A stretch of DNA of 64,000 bases from Tethya wilhelma (taxonomy: Eukaryota > Porifera > Demospongiae > Tethyida > Tethyidae): the NCBI GenBank assembly GCA_964030475.1, contig CAXIPT010000003.1, positions 3,219,720-3,283,719 on the forward strand. The letters run 5' to 3'. The notes below the pieces were generated by a model. The model ran no database searches and was not told the origin of the DNA. It saw nothing but the letters and a program-made list of their open reading frames with translations. The translations under genes and the position numbers were made by a program. Shown here piece after piece: positions 44,001-56,513 of this stretch (position 1 is the stretch's first letter; each line of letters opens with the position of its first letter).

Positions 44001-44742
44001 TCAAAATCACCTACAGAACACATTCATGTTCACCAGCAGCACTAAAACCAGTGTATTGCAATTAGCACCCACCATTGGAGGGGTCTGGTAGTAGATTAAA
44101 CTGGAGACTGGTTTCTTGACAGTGGCCAAGACTTCACGGGAGAGACAGAACTAGGAGGGGCCAACAAACACTGCATCATAACATGTCAGCAATCACACGA
44201 CTATCACACACTGACTCTGTTGACGTGGAAGGAGAGGGTGGGGCCATGGGGAAGGTGACAGATGCGCAAGTTGACGTACTGTCCACTAGTGGACACCATG
44301 ATGAAATGACTCACCCCGAGGGGACCAGCCACCTGAACAAAGTCCTTGAGAGTATTTCGATGACGAACCTACACCAACAAGACAAGGATCACAGCCTGGC
44401 CAGGGACAAACCCATCCATTCATGCATACAGGTTTCGCATAATTTTAATGCTCACATACCTTCAGTTTTGAAGCGGTATATGGTTCCATCACCTGCCGCA
44501 GATCCAGGATGAGCTGATTCAGCACACTGCCCACCTTGCCTCGCTCCATGACGAACGTCATGGGCACTGACTGGCCATCACCCTCAGCCGCCACATGGGT
44601 GTGCTTCTTCCTCTACAAGTGGTGGGTATTAATTAGAATAAAGTAGCTACTTTATGCAAAGCATTTACAAAACACTAATGCCGTTCTCTCATTAGATACA
44701 GAGAGGTGCTGTAGAACAACTAACCCGTCGTGTTCGGCCCAT
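37195..44742 (-). CDS. PPAN: Peter Pan / SSF1 Brix-domain ribosome biogenesis protein
   Basis: Start at 44742 (MGRTRRRKKHTHVAAEG). Exons near 44465-44614, 44213-44370, 44074-44154, about 43900-44008, 43784-43855, 43478-43587, 43291-43417, 43170-43237, 42568-42806 and 37195-37467. The Brix domain is clear: TFVMERGKVGSVLNQLILDL, RQVMEPYTASKLK, LKDFVQVAGPLG, then GRGNVRSEQSTVRLSEV and LGPRLQLSLVKIE. The penultimate exon is charged coiled coil ending VGETPDP. I join it (donor at 42567) to the isolated last exon at 37467, which begins LFGGATLSKKRLGG and is Lys/Arg-rich, as the human tail is. That gives a final intron of about 5.1 kb filled with repeats. PPAN acts in 60S subunit assembly in the nucleolus. 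The last-exon link is inference. Confidence 0.87.
38333..38580. repeat. 35-bp tandem repeat array A
   Basis: About 7 variable copies of a unit built from GAGAACCCAAGAACC plus TTTTCTCATTAAAACTACTG (about 35 bp). The same unit appears inverted at 39570-39820 and direct at 41225-41860. Confidence 0.85.
39570..39820. repeat. 35-bp tandem repeat array B, inverted
   Basis: Reverse-complement orientation of array A, in the right arm of the foldback. Confidence 0.85.
40678..41223. other. Intron sequence between repeats
   Basis: Part of the PPAN last intron between the foldback and array C. It has a C10 run and a CA/CACT-rich stretch (41010-41060), then a short high-GC segment ending at the N. The segment at 41065-41223 does not resemble the surrounding repeats. 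I see no supportable gene. Confidence 0.5.
41225..41856. repeat. 35-bp tandem repeat array C
   Basis: About 18 copies of the 35-bp unit in the same orientation as array A, starting immediately after the N at 41224, so the true array may be longer. Confidence 0.87.
41855..42530. mobile_element. Diverged half copy of the foldback arm
   Basis: Begins AATGAAGGCACCAAGG and ends GCACGCGCCGAGGCTTAATT. It matches the left arm of the foldback (37501-38330) in order, including the TCTAGATAACGCACAC segment, a GACA repeat and the ACGACTACCGTAA motif, but with many substitutions and deletions. It therefore represents an older insertion or a second family member. Confidence 0.7.
43619..43722. repeat. About 20-bp tandem repeat in PPAN intron
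   Basis: Five degenerate copies of a unit resembling ATGCAGTTATAAGTCACAC. Confidence 0.85.
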
Positions 44743-44856
44743 TACAGCTCCTTAGCAGACTTTCAACTCACTTGCACCAGACTTGGCACTTTGACCCTGC
44801 TACACGTGGCACAGTTGAATATTCCCGCGATTTCGCGGCAACTGTTTCCACTCAAA

Positions 44857-44875
44857 CCAATCAAATCCCTCCACG
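44857..44875 (+). promoter_or_regulatory. ERSE (CCAAT-N9-CCACG) of BiP promoter
   Basis: CCAAT at 44857-44861, exactly nine bases, then CCACG at 44871-44875: a perfect ER stress response element, bound in vertebrates by NF-Y and ATF6/XBP1. It lies 131 bp upstream of the TATA box. Confidence 0.85.
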
Positions 44876-44940
44876 GTTGGACAACTGACCAATCAAATGT
44901 ATACACCATATGATAGGCGTGGCTTGCTTGTTGAAGTGGA

Positions 44941-44959
44941 CCAATCAGATTGCTCCACA
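44941..44959 (+). promoter_or_regulatory. Second ERSE-like element
   Basis: CCAAT at 44941-44945, nine bases, then CCACA at 44955-44959: one mismatch from the ERSE consensus with correct spacing, 47 bp upstream of the TATA box. Confidence 0.75.
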
Positions 44960-45005
44960 TGCCCGGGAAATAGAAGGAACTTGAACATTCTGCACAAAGT
45001 GTGTG

Positions 45006-45012
45006 TATAAAA
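45006..45012 (+). promoter_or_regulatory. TATA box of BiP gene
   Basis: TATAAAA, 106 bp upstream of the start codon, downstream of the two ERSE elements. Confidence 0.75.
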
Positions 45013-45117
45013 TCATTTGCGATTTGGTACCACCTTATCCAAACTGAACTAAGAGAGACTATCCCCCGAGAGAGACAGTAAAACTTTTATCCCTTGAGAG
45101 GTCTTCGACAGTAAACC

Positions 45118-47462
<2,345 letters not shown>

Positions 47463-47778
47463 TCAGACTGCTTTGTATTAGGGATGTCTTTTTTCATTTT
47501 GGAAGTAATATAAGTGTCTTTATCAGTACAGTGTCCTTGCTAGCTAACAATAATTCACTGGTATATTATATGTAAGACAAAGTATGTGCATTGTTTAGCC
47601 TAGCATGATTGATCTGTGTACTATATACCATGATGCTGTGTCACTCCGTGCCATGTTTTCATTCTCATTCCAATTATACCAAACCACGCCCCTTGTGTCA
47701 ACAATATTTATATCAAGAACATGAGCTTGCCATATTCAGCATGACAACGCAAGTAAACAGCAATCATTTGAGCGAAAG
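47463..47778. other. Intergenic, BiP 3' flank
   Basis: A gap of 316 bp between BiP and NUDT18; I see no further gene. Confidence 0.6.
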
Positions 47779-49171
47779 ATGGAAGAAGTAGGATCTCTAG
47801 TGAAATGGTCTCCTACAGCTCAGCCGGCAGGCTCTGACATCAGAGCCATAAGCCAGAGTAAGACATTTTAGAACCGCATGCAACCTAAATTGATTAGAAA
47901 CCGCACACACATGACGTAGACCTCCAGGTAAAGTACAATGTGACCTACATCGTGGCAGCCGTGGTGATAGACGGAGACAAGGTACTCATGGTCCAGGAGG
48001 CCAAGATCTCATGCCGAGGGTCCTGGTACCTTCCAGCCGGTCGCATGGAGAGGGACGAGACCATTGTGGTAAGAGAGAGAGGGGAGGGGGTGTGGTCTAT
48101 CAGTTCCTGATTATATCGGAGTGATTCCTTATTAGGAAGCTGTCAAGAGAGAGGTGCTTGAAGAGGCCGGTGTGAACTTTGAACCAGAAGCTCTCGTAGC
48201 TGTTGAATTTAACTCCCACATGTGGGTCAGATTCACACTGACCGGTAATTAATCCACGTCTTGACATCTGCATGTATTTATTTCCATTGCATGTCCAATT
48301 ATAGCAAGACTTATTGTATAAATTATTATAGATAGTACTATCTATGTTATTATTATTGTGCACACATGTATGATGGATCAGGACACATCACTGGAGGTAA
48401 ACTGAAGACAACTGCTGAGGCAGACAGGGAATCTCTCCAGGCTGGGTGGTTTTCAGCGGATGTGAAGAAGCTCTCTAATGAGGTGACACTCCGAGCTCAT
48501 GACATCATCCCTCTCATAAAACATGCTGGAGAATGGTACAAGAGTCGTCTCTACGTGGGCCTGCCCTCTCTAGTGGGTCATGTGTCCCAGTCCCTCCGAC
48601 TCCTGGTGGTGCATGCAGCTGGAGAGAGCCTGAGAGTCCTCACAAAACACACCAAAGTTGAAGGAACTTCGTCTGTTCTACCAGTGGTCAGATGTTCCAA
48701 GGAATGGATAGACGCTACCTTGAAGGTGAGTGGCCTGATCAGGGTCTAACATTAAACCACTGCATAATACTCCGTGAATACTCCAATGCATTCTTTCAGT
48801 ATTTTCGTAACAAAGTCCAAATGTTTGTACCTTTCATCACTAGTTGATGTTTGTCCTTCCACCAAATAATGTAGTTTCATTTTTAACATTTCAGTTTGGG
48901 CTGTAAGCTATTATTGTTGTCAATATTCTTTCAGTCGTGTGGCTGTTCTGGTGTATACACTACCCATGGTGTTCTTTCAATGGAACATCTTGGTAAACCA
49001 AGTGGTGTTCATGATGGGTTTTGTATCTGTGTGTTGATATCAGCCGAGAGTTCCTCTCTGGAGAAGAAGTCAGAGTACCATTGGACCACTGTTGAAGACA
49101 CCCCCACAGTTGAGAGACTCAGGATAGCAATGACTTCTGAAATGGGTACTGCCAAACTCATTGACTATTAA
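47779..49171 (+). CDS. NUDT18: NUDT18-like Nudix hydrolase
   Basis: Five coding exons: 47779-47857, about 47922-48069, about 48137-48245, 48382-48725 and 48935-49171, about 305 residues. The Nudix box is intact: [17 protein letters not shown] then LEEAGV. Flanking motifs [40 protein letters not shown] in two parts, and [10 protein letters not shown] match NUDT18 (MTH3), which hydrolyses 8-oxo-dGDP and related oxidised diphosphates, cleansing the nucleotide pool. Length is close to human NUDT18 (323). The last two introns have tolerable GT-AG borders; an alternative acceptor near 48894 was not used because it breaks the frame. Confidence 0.9.
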
Positions 49172-49238
49172 ATATTTGTTGCATATTAATATTTTTAAAC
49201 TTATGTTAATGATTTAGATTGAGGTCTACTATTGTAAC

Positions 49239-49248
49239 GCGCATGCGC
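49239..49248. promoter_or_regulatory. NRF1 palindrome upstream of FAAH-type gene
   Basis: GCGCATGCGC, 109 bp upstream of the start codon at 49357. Confidence 0.5.
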
Positions 49249-49356
49249 AATAATCTATGGGAGGGGCTCCAGTGCAGCATAGCAGTGTGCACGTGAGCTC
49301 TCCGTTGAATCATGAACTCAGATCAGCTAGCTGCATGCATCTGAACTCTGAAGAAA

Positions 49357-51204
49357 ATGATTTGGGTGTTAGTTTTCCCCCTGGGCTTCATCTACCTCAT
49401 TCTTCGCTTCTGGTTCTCTAGGAGGCCCATACTGGAAGGAGGAGGCGAGTATAAACCACCAATAAAATGTATCCTCGAGAATCCTGATCGAATTCGCTAC
49501 TGTGTCAGGAATTTCCGCGCTCCTGAACTGACTGGGAAACTGTTTCAGTTTGTTGCATGGTTGTCCTACACACGTTTCGGTCAGATCTTCATTGCCCCTA
49601 CAATTAGGAAACAGAGTAACTTGAATCGCATGAGAAACCTCTACATCCCAGAGCGTCCCACTTTCTATCCGACCCCACCCACCCCTCCTGGTGGTGAGGA
49701 CCATGCTCAGAGGAACAAGGAACTCATTGAAATGTTAGTTGGAAATGAAGTGAAGGAAAAGGACAAGGGATTTCGTTTCCTAACCATTGCTGATTTCATC
49801 CGAGCCTATCGGTCTGGTCTGTGCACTCCCAGTGATGTAGCTGAGGCCATCTTGACTGCCATTGAAGACTCCAACAAGATGTCTCCTCCTTTGAGAGCCA
49901 TTGTCCAGACAAACCGTGAAGTTGTCCTAGCCATGGCAGAAGCATCCACCCAGCGATGGAAAGAGGGTAAAACCCTGTCCGTTATGGATGGAATTCCCGT
50001 AGCAATCAAGGAAGAGTTTCGTGTTGAGCCATACGACCATCGTGGGGGGGCTGTGTTCACACCCATCCTCTCCCGTGGTCTCCCAGAGGCAGCCTCCGCT
50101 CAGAAGCTCAAGCAAGCTGGAGCAGTGATCATTGGTGTCTCAAACATGCACGAGTTTGGAACTGGTACGATTGGTTCCAACCCCAACCGTCTTCATCTTA
50201 CAGCTCGTAACCCTTACAACCCTCACCACTATCCTGGAGGGAGCTCCTCAGGATCAGCTGTGTGTGTCGCTGCTGGACTCTGTCCCGTTGCCTTGGGAAC
50301 GGATGGCGGAGGATCTGTCCGAGTCCCTGCTGCTGCTTGTGGAGTAGTTGGAATGAAGCCCACCTATGGGTTGATTGATGGAGCTGGAATATTGCCGTCC
50401 AATTACACTGTGTGTGCATCTGGTCCTCTTTGTTCCAGTGTGCTAGATGCAGCTATCACCTTGGACATCATGTCTCGAGAAACTGATGGAGATCGCAAGC
50501 TAGCCTCTCTTGAAGGAGTTGGGGAGACTAGACTGGAAGGGCTCAATGTTGGTGTCTACTGGGACTACTTCCAGCACGCTGACAAGGAGATTGTTGTCAA
50601 GTGTAAAGCAGCTGTCAGCAAGTTGCAATCTCTCGGAGCCAACATTGTGGAGATCAAAATTCCTGAACTTGAAGACTCACGAGTAGCTCATGCTATTTCT
50701 ATTGTTGGTGAGTTTGCTAGTGCCATGGGCATGGACATGGAGAAATACTATCATGAATTCAACCTGGAGACACATTTTCTCGTTGGAAATGGATTCCACT
50801 TCACTGCAATTGACTACATCAATGCTCAGAAGCAACGCACACGGGCCATTGAAGCCATGAAGTACTTCTTCAACGAGCTGAAGGTGGATGTGATTGTCAC
50901 TCCAGCCACTGCTTGTCCTGCTCCGGTCATCAAACCAGCCCACATCTCACACGGTGTAATCTTGGCTGACACATCCACTGAAATGATGCGATTCAGTTTC
51001 CTTGCTAATCTGACGGGAGTGCCCGGACTGGTACTGCCCGTGGGCTACACTGGGAGTGGTCTGCCTGTCAGCCTGCAGGTGCTGGGGAGATGGTACGAGG
51101 AGAACCAGCTGCTGAGGGTTGGCTGGGCTCTGGAGAAGACCGGCTTCTTCCCCACAAAGAGACCTAAGGTCTTCTATGACCTGCTTAAAATGGCAACTGA
51201 ATGA
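49357..51204 (+). CDS. Fatty-acid amide hydrolase-type amidase, copy A
   Basis: Uninterrupted 615-residue frame. It starts with a membrane helix (MIWVLVFPLGFIYLILRFWF), then an amidase-signature domain. The Ser-Ser-Lys triad is visible: lysine in MDGIPVAIKEEF, cis-serine in YPGGSSSGSAVCVAAG, nucleophile in GTDGGGSVRVPAA. This is the catalytic set of FAAH and related amidases, which cleave fatty-acid ethanolamides such as anandamide. The N-terminal region resembles FAAH homologs of invertebrates and plants more than mammalian FAAH1. It is paired tail to tail with a paralog (51390-53288), and nucleotide similarity is very high in the catalytic part. Substrate is not predictable. Confidence 0.9.
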   Translation: MIWVLVFPLGFIYLILRFWFSRRPILEGGGEYKPPIKCILENPDRIRYCVRNFRAPELTGKLFQFVAWLSYTRFGQIFIAPTIRKQSNLNRMRNLYIPERPTFYPTPPTPPGGEDHAQRNKELIEMLVGNEVKEKDKGFRFLTIADFIRAYRSGLCTPSDVAEAILTAIEDSNKMSPPLRAIVQTNREVVLAMAEASTQRWKEGKTLSVMDGIPVAIKEEFRVEPYDHRGGAVFTPILSRGLPEAASAQKLKQAGAVIIGVSNMHEFGTGTIGSNPNRLHLTARNPYNPHHYPGGSSSGSAVCVAAGLCPVALGTDGGGSVRVPAAACGVVGMKPTYGLIDGAGILPSNYTVCASGPLCSSVLDAAITLDIMSRETDGDRKLASLEGVGETRLEGLNVGVYWDYFQHADKEIVVKCKAAVSKLQSLGANIVEIKIPELEDSRVAHAISIVGEFASAMGMDMEKYYHEFNLETHFLVGNGFHFTAIDYINAQKQRTRAIEAMKYFFNELKVDVIVTPATACPAPVIKPAHISHGVILADTSTEMMRFSFLANLTGVPGLVLPVGYTGSGLPVSLQVLGRWYEENQLLRVGWALEKTGFFPTKRPKVFYDLLKMATE

Positions 51205-51389
51205 CTGAATTATTAATTGTATTATATATTTTAATAGTTTGCATTGTGATGCAGATTCTAAATTTATTATACAACTAAGGGTGTATAAAAAAGTTAGTAA
51301 ATAAAAAATTAATACAATTTTTTTTTAAATTTTTTTTTTTCTTAATCTCTAACGTAAGCACACCATTAATTGTCTCAAAATACAATACA

Positions 51390-53288
51390 CTAAGCTTGGG
51401 TAGCAGTTTGAATGACGTCATAAAACACCTTTGGTTTCAGAGCAGGAAAGGCACCACTCTTCTCCAGCGCCCTGCCAACCCTCAACAGGACATTCTCCTG
51501 GTGCCACGCCCCCATCAGCTGGAGACTGATTGGTAGACCTGCTCCAGTGTAGCCCACAGGGAGGACAAGGCCTGGCACTCCAGTCAGGTTGGCGAGGAAG
51601 GCAAATCTCATGAGGAGAGAAGACAATTGGCCGTCGGCAATCCCTACAGAGAGAGCAGCTGGTTTAATGACCGGAGCAGGACAGGCAGCAGCCGGAGTGA
51701 CAATCACATCCACCTTCAGCTCATTGAAGAAGTACTTCATGGCTTCAATGGCTCGTGTGCGTTGCTTCTGAGCATTGAGGTAGTCGATAGCTTTAAACCT
51801 GGTGGACCCAAGGAGGATGAGATGAGTCTCCAAGGTAATCTTGTGGAAGTTGGTATCGGCATCTTTGGCTAAGGAATTGCTAAACTCTGAGATGATCGTT
51901 AAAGCGTGAGCCACTCGCGAGTCTTCAAGTTCAGGAATTTTGATCTCCACAATGTTGGCTCCGAGAGATTGCAACTTGCTGACAGCTGCTTTACACTTGT
52001 CAACAATCTCCCTGTCAGCGTGTTGGAAGTAGTCCCAGTAGACACCAACATTGAGTCCTTCCAGTCTAGTCTCCCCAACTCCTTGAAGAGAGGCTAGCTT
52101 GCGATCTCCATCAGTTTCTCGAGATATAATGTCCAGAGTTATAGCTGCGTCTAGCACAGAAGAGGTCAGAGGTCCATGTGCACCAACAGTGTGTGTGAGA
52201 GGCATGTATCCAGTTCCGTCAACACCTTGGTTCGTAATCTTCAGACCAACCACTCCACAAGTAGCAGCAGGGATTCGGACAGATCCTCCACCATCCGTTC
52301 CCAAGGCAACGGGACAGAGTCCAGCAGCGACACACACAGCTGATCCTGAGGAGCTCCCTCCAGGATAGTGGTGAGGGTTGTAGGGGTTACGAGCTGTAAG
52401 ATGAAGATGGTTGGGGTTGGAACCAAGAACCCCTGTACCGAATTCTTGCAAATTAGCTACACCAATGACCACTGCTCCAGCTTGCTTGAGTTTTTGCACC
52501 ATTGTTGCTTCAGGAACTCCTTTGCCAATGTTAGGGATGAAACAAGCACCTCCTAGAAACTCGTATGGTTCAACACGAAAGCCTCCTTTGATTGCTACGG
52601 GAATTCCATCCATAACGGACAGGGTTTTACCCTCTTTCCATCGCTGGGTGGATGCTTCTGCCATGGCTAGGACAACTTCACGGTTTGTCTGGACAATGGC
52701 TCTCAAAGGAGGAGACATCTTGTTGGAATCTTCGATGGCAGTCAAGATGGCCTCAGCTACATCACTGGGAGTACACAGTCCAGACCGATAGGCTCGGATG
52801 AAATCAGCAATGGTTGGGAAACGAAATCCCTCACCCTTTTCCTTCACTTCATTTCCAACTAGCCTTTCAATGAGTTCCTTGTTCCTCTGTGCATGGTCCT
52901 CACCACCAGGAGGGGTGGACGGGGTCGGATAGAAAGTGGGACGCTCTGGGATGAATATGCTCCCCATCCGATCAAAATTGCTTCTTGATAAGATTTTAGG
53001 TACGACAAAATTGATCCCAAATGGTGTGTATGAAAGCCATATCAAAATCTTGAACCTCCAGCCTGTGACCGCTGGGATGACAAGATCTTTCAGATCATAC
53101 TCGATTGCTTGGGGGTTTTCAAGCACACTATTGATGGGAGGGCGTTCTTCCCCGGGGTTCTTTCCACCACTCATCATTGGCCGTCTGGTGAACCAATACT
53201 TCAGCTTGAGTATCGTGGAAATGATCACTAGAGCTCCAACCACAGCTACACTGGTGGTTGCCAAGGTCGGGGAGACGTTAGGCAGCAT
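51390..53288 (-). CDS. Fatty-acid amide hydrolase-type amidase, copy B
   Basis: Uninterrupted 632-residue frame from ATG 53288, paralog of copy A in convergent orientation. Transmembrane helix at residues about 10-30 (VAVVGALVIISTILKL). Triad present: VAIKGGFRVEPY, GGSSSGSAVC and GTDGGGSVRIP. The N-terminal 90 residues and the loop after the lysine (EFLGGACFIPNIG versus DHRGGAVFTPILS) differ from copy A. By contrast, residues around AYRSGLCTPSDVAEAIL to the lysine are almost identical at the nucleotide level, including silent positions. This suggests gene conversion. Both copies keep intact catalytic residues, so both are probably active. Confidence 0.9.
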   Translation of the reverse strand: MLPNVSPTLATTSVAVVGALVIISTILKLKYWFTRRPMMSGGKNPGEERPPINSVLENPQAIEYDLKDLVIPAVTGWRFKILIWLSYTPFGINFVVPKILSRSNFDRMGSIFIPERPTFYPTPSTPPGGEDHAQRNKELIERLVGNEVKEKGEGFRFPTIADFIRAYRSGLCTPSDVAEAILTAIEDSNKMSPPLRAIVQTNREVVLAMAEASTQRWKEGKTLSVMDGIPVAIKGGFRVEPYEFLGGACFIPNIGKGVPEATMVQKLKQAGAVVIGVANLQEFGTGVLGSNPNHLHLTARNPYNPHHYPGGSSSGSAVCVAAGLCPVALGTDGGGSVRIPAATCGVVGLKITNQGVDGTGYMPLTHTVGAHGPLTSSVLDAAITLDIISRETDGDRKLASLQGVGETRLEGLNVGVYWDYFQHADREIVDKCKAAVSKLQSLGANIVEIKIPELEDSRVAHALTIISEFSNSLAKDADTNFHKITLETHLILLGSTRFKAIDYLNAQKQRTRAIEAMKYFFNELKVDVIVTPAAACPAPVIKPAALSVGIADGQLSSLLMRFAFLANLTGVPGLVLPVGYTGAGLPISLQLMGAWHQENVLLRVGRALEKSGAFPALKPKVFYDVIQTATQA

Positions 53289-53430
53289 CTTCGACGTTTG
53301 GTTTGACCGAGTGTGCAGACTGAGTGGAAACTGTGGAATGCAGAGTGCTGGGGTTGATAAGTTCCGTAAACTTTCTAAGTTTCCGTAAAATTATCTAATT
53401 GTCTTGTAAATTATCCACGTGGAGTTGAAT

Positions 53431-56386
53431 ATGGAGGGCAGTGCTGATACCGAGCGTTCTGCCATCAACAGTAGTGAGCTGTCCACTCCCCAAAGCGTTC
53501 ATGAGTCTAGCGATTCTCTTACACCGGCAGCTAGCCTCGCTGGTACGAGTTTGGAGGCTGGCCGTGTGAAAGAAGAGCCATCTGATTCCCCAGCTCGCCC
53601 TCCATCCCCTCCCAGTGCTGACAGAGAGGAGCAGGAGGAGGAGAGCCTTGTTAGCGTGCCTGTACCAACCAAGAAGGAGCGATTCTATTTTGAGTCAGAC
53701 GCCTTAGCGCTCAAGAACAATCCAGAGTGAGTTAATTAGTGGGTGTGGTCACATGGCACTGGGTGCTGCTCAATGGTGTATGGTTTGCTATAAGAGTGTG
53801 TGTTGGATGCAGCTATCAGAAACTGCTGAAGACTCTTGCTATCTTAGAAGCTCAGAAAATGCAAGCAATTCAGGTTAGTTGATTTTTTTTTTTTTTTTTT
53901 TTTTGATTACGTATGATAATTATGTCATACCTTTTGGAACATGGTGGGTGAGGCTCATCAATCTCTGTACATTCATGTCATGCAAATACCGTATAGCTGG
54001 AAATTTTCGCGGGGGAGAATTTTTGCGTTTTCGTCTTGAATAGAAATTTGCGGAGAAAATTTTCATGGATTGCGTCTCAACTATACGTGACGACCACATA
54101 CCTTACAAATTTCGTGGGGGAAAATTTTCGCGGAAAGCTGCCAAACCGTGAAATTCACAAACATTTTCCCCCATGAAAATTTCCCACTATATATATGGTA
54201 CCTATGATTTTGTTCATGTCTCTAGAATAGTCTGCATTCTGTCCATTTCATGACTAGACATTATCATTATGTTCTCCTATAGGACATGGAGTTACTTGCT
54301 CAGGCCCAAGCCAAAGCTGAAAAAGATCCATTGAAGTTTGTAGACTCTTTGAAGAATGGAGTAAGTGCCTATCATGATTGTGAGTAGGCCTTGATAGATT
54401 ATGCCAGCATAATTTCTAGCATAATAGGTACTCTTGAGGATCAAGAATTATGCTAGCATAATAGGCTGAATTTTGTGACCATCCCAGCATAATAGGCTGG
54501 TATTTTTTTTGTTAGAATAACAGCACCTAACTGGAGTGAATGCTCTGCCACGGTATATATATAGTCTTCGACTGTTTCAGCAGTCACAGTATTGTCCGTT
54601 ACACATTCTTTAGTGTTGTATTGATGAAGAAAGTTAACTCACAAAATGTGAATTAACTACAGAAACACATAACTATCGTAATGGTCTTTAATTTGTTTGT
54701 GCTTCTGTTCATCGAAAATTGATAATTTCTGCGACATATATTATTGGTAGTAATAAGCATAATAGACAACTTGAGAAGCATAATAGGAAGATTTTGGAAC
54801 ATAATTGGGCCATTCTTTGAGCATAAAAGAAAAGAAAAATAGGCAGAGTCTTGAGCATAATCTATCAAGGCCTAATTGTGAGTGTCCCCACCTGCAGCTG
54901 CCTGTACTATTGGTTGATTGTTACAGAGTTTGGAGCCTCTTCCTCAGCGCCAGTGTGTGGCTGAACTGCCAGAGATAGAGTGGAAGGGTTACATGGAGAG
55001 CTTGCAACAAGTTGCTAAGCAACACGCAAGCCTCTTTCTCAGCACTCGAAGACAACACAGACCACTGATTGCTGAGCTCAATGAGAAACCACTAACAACC
55101 ATGGTAGGTATATGGAAGTGTGACAAACTCATGAACATTGTTTCAAAGTTAATGCACCTAACAACAGGCCCAAGGTGGTAGCAAGGGGAACAAACCAGCC
55201 TCATTTCGTCAACCATGGACTCCAGAGGAGCAGGCCAGGCTGGAGGAGCTGCTCAAGATCCATCCTCCTGAAGCTGTGGAGAGAAAAAGATTTCAGAAGA
55301 TAGCCAAAGCACTTGGCACGAGGACAACACAGCAGGTACCATGGAAACAATCACGATATTGCATATTATAGTCAACTATATCACTATGTATGCACACATA
55401 TATTTGGTGTGTAGGTGGCCAGTCACATTCAAAAGTATTTCATAAAGCTAGCTCATGCTGGTTTGCCAGTACCGGGACGAATGCCTAACATGGCAAAATA
55501 CACTAGAAGCAGAAAGGTACTGCCCTTCCCTCTTTCTTGTTACAACAGACAATAGATGCACGAGACCATCTGTTGTAGGGTAAAGGGAGGCGTGGCTTGA
55601 GGAGACCCTCAACCTTCTTCACATCCCTCGCTCCTCAAGTGTTGATGACGGAAGGGGCCGTTGGTAGTGTGAGTGGAACACCGAGTGTCGATGGGTCTTC
55701 CTGCCAGGATGAGGATTCCTCTGTAAGCATTTTGACGTTGATTTTAGGCATTAAACTTGTTTCAGTGGCTGTTTTGTTGATTGCCGTGTGTTTTATTCTC
55801 AGGCAGGTGAAGACAGTGACACGTACTCTGAGATGGTTGGCAGTGACATCATTGTCAGCGATGAGATAGAGTCTGGACATTCAACACCTCACCTGCTGAC
55901 AATAAAAGTGAGCAATTTTTGTTCCTGAGAGTCAGACGTTTTGATTGCTTTTTAAACAAGCACATTCTCTGACTACAACTACAATATGAGGCTGTGATGA
56001 TGCTGTGTTGGTAACCATGCCTTCTCTTTCCTTCCCTGCCCCTGCAGTGTGTCAGCTGTGGAGCTGAGGTGAACCAGGGAGTGTATTGGCAGTGCTCCGA
56101 GTGCCCTGAGCAGTCTCCCACCCATCTCTGTACCAAGTGCATTGACAAGTACTGCACCTATCCATCTATTGTGTGCGATGTGCCCCCATACATTGTGTTC
56201 TCTCCTTCTAGTGACTATCGCAGTAGAGGCCACTCTCCCTCCCACGACCTTCAGCTGGTCTCTCTCGGTGCTGAGGGAAGAGGATCAATGGTTCTGGATA
56301 AAGATTACACCTCTTTCAATAACACAGCGACTCTACAGACCCAGTACAACTATCTTGATCCTAACTTCTTTCCTGCAAACTCTTGA
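53431..56386 (+). CDS. ZZZ3: ZZZ3 ortholog (SANT plus ZZ finger, ATAC complex)
   Basis: About ten exons from ATG 53431: 53431-53727, about 53813-53871, about 54284-54359, 54927-55103, 55168-55336, about 55416-55516, about 55579-55722, 55802-55909 and 56048-56386. Landmarks of ZZZ3: [52 protein letters not shown], the SANT core [13 protein letters not shown] and [19 protein letters not shown], and a ZZ finger [19 protein letters not shown] with [14 protein letters not shown]3 is a histone-reading subunit of the ATAC acetyltransferase complex. A degenerate MITE and an A/T-rich repeat lie in introns. It starts 142 bp from the FAAH copy B start, so a shared divergent promoter is likely. Confidence 0.92.
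53986..54201. mobile_element. Degenerate MITE in ZZZ3 intron
   Basis: Begins ATACCGTATAGCTGGAAATT and ends with a partly decayed inverted copy (AAATTTCCCACTATATATAT). It shares the ACCGTATAGC end and GAAAATTTTCGCGG-type interior with the intact element at 1454-1669 and has the same length, so the two are members of one family. Confidence 0.65.
54371..54880. other. Repeat-rich ZZZ3 intron segment
   Basis: A/T-rich intron with dispersed AGCATAATAGG units in direct and inverted orientation and matching end segments (GCCTTGATAGATTATGC near 54390; its reverse complement near 54860). It is probably another decayed foldback element. No coding potential seen. Confidence 0.5.
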
Positions 56387-56513
56387 CATTCTCTGTTATG
56401 ACTATTAACTCTTATCTTGGCAAATGGTTAAACACCCACGCACTTTGTTCATGTGTCATTAATTTTGGCCACGTGCTCAGATATGAGTGAGGGGAGAGGT
56501 CAAAGGTCAGGAG

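Noticed and set aside
48894..48934. Alternative NUDT18 acceptor at 48894
   Set aside because: It meets an in-frame stop shortly after; the acceptor at 48934 gives an open frame to the end.
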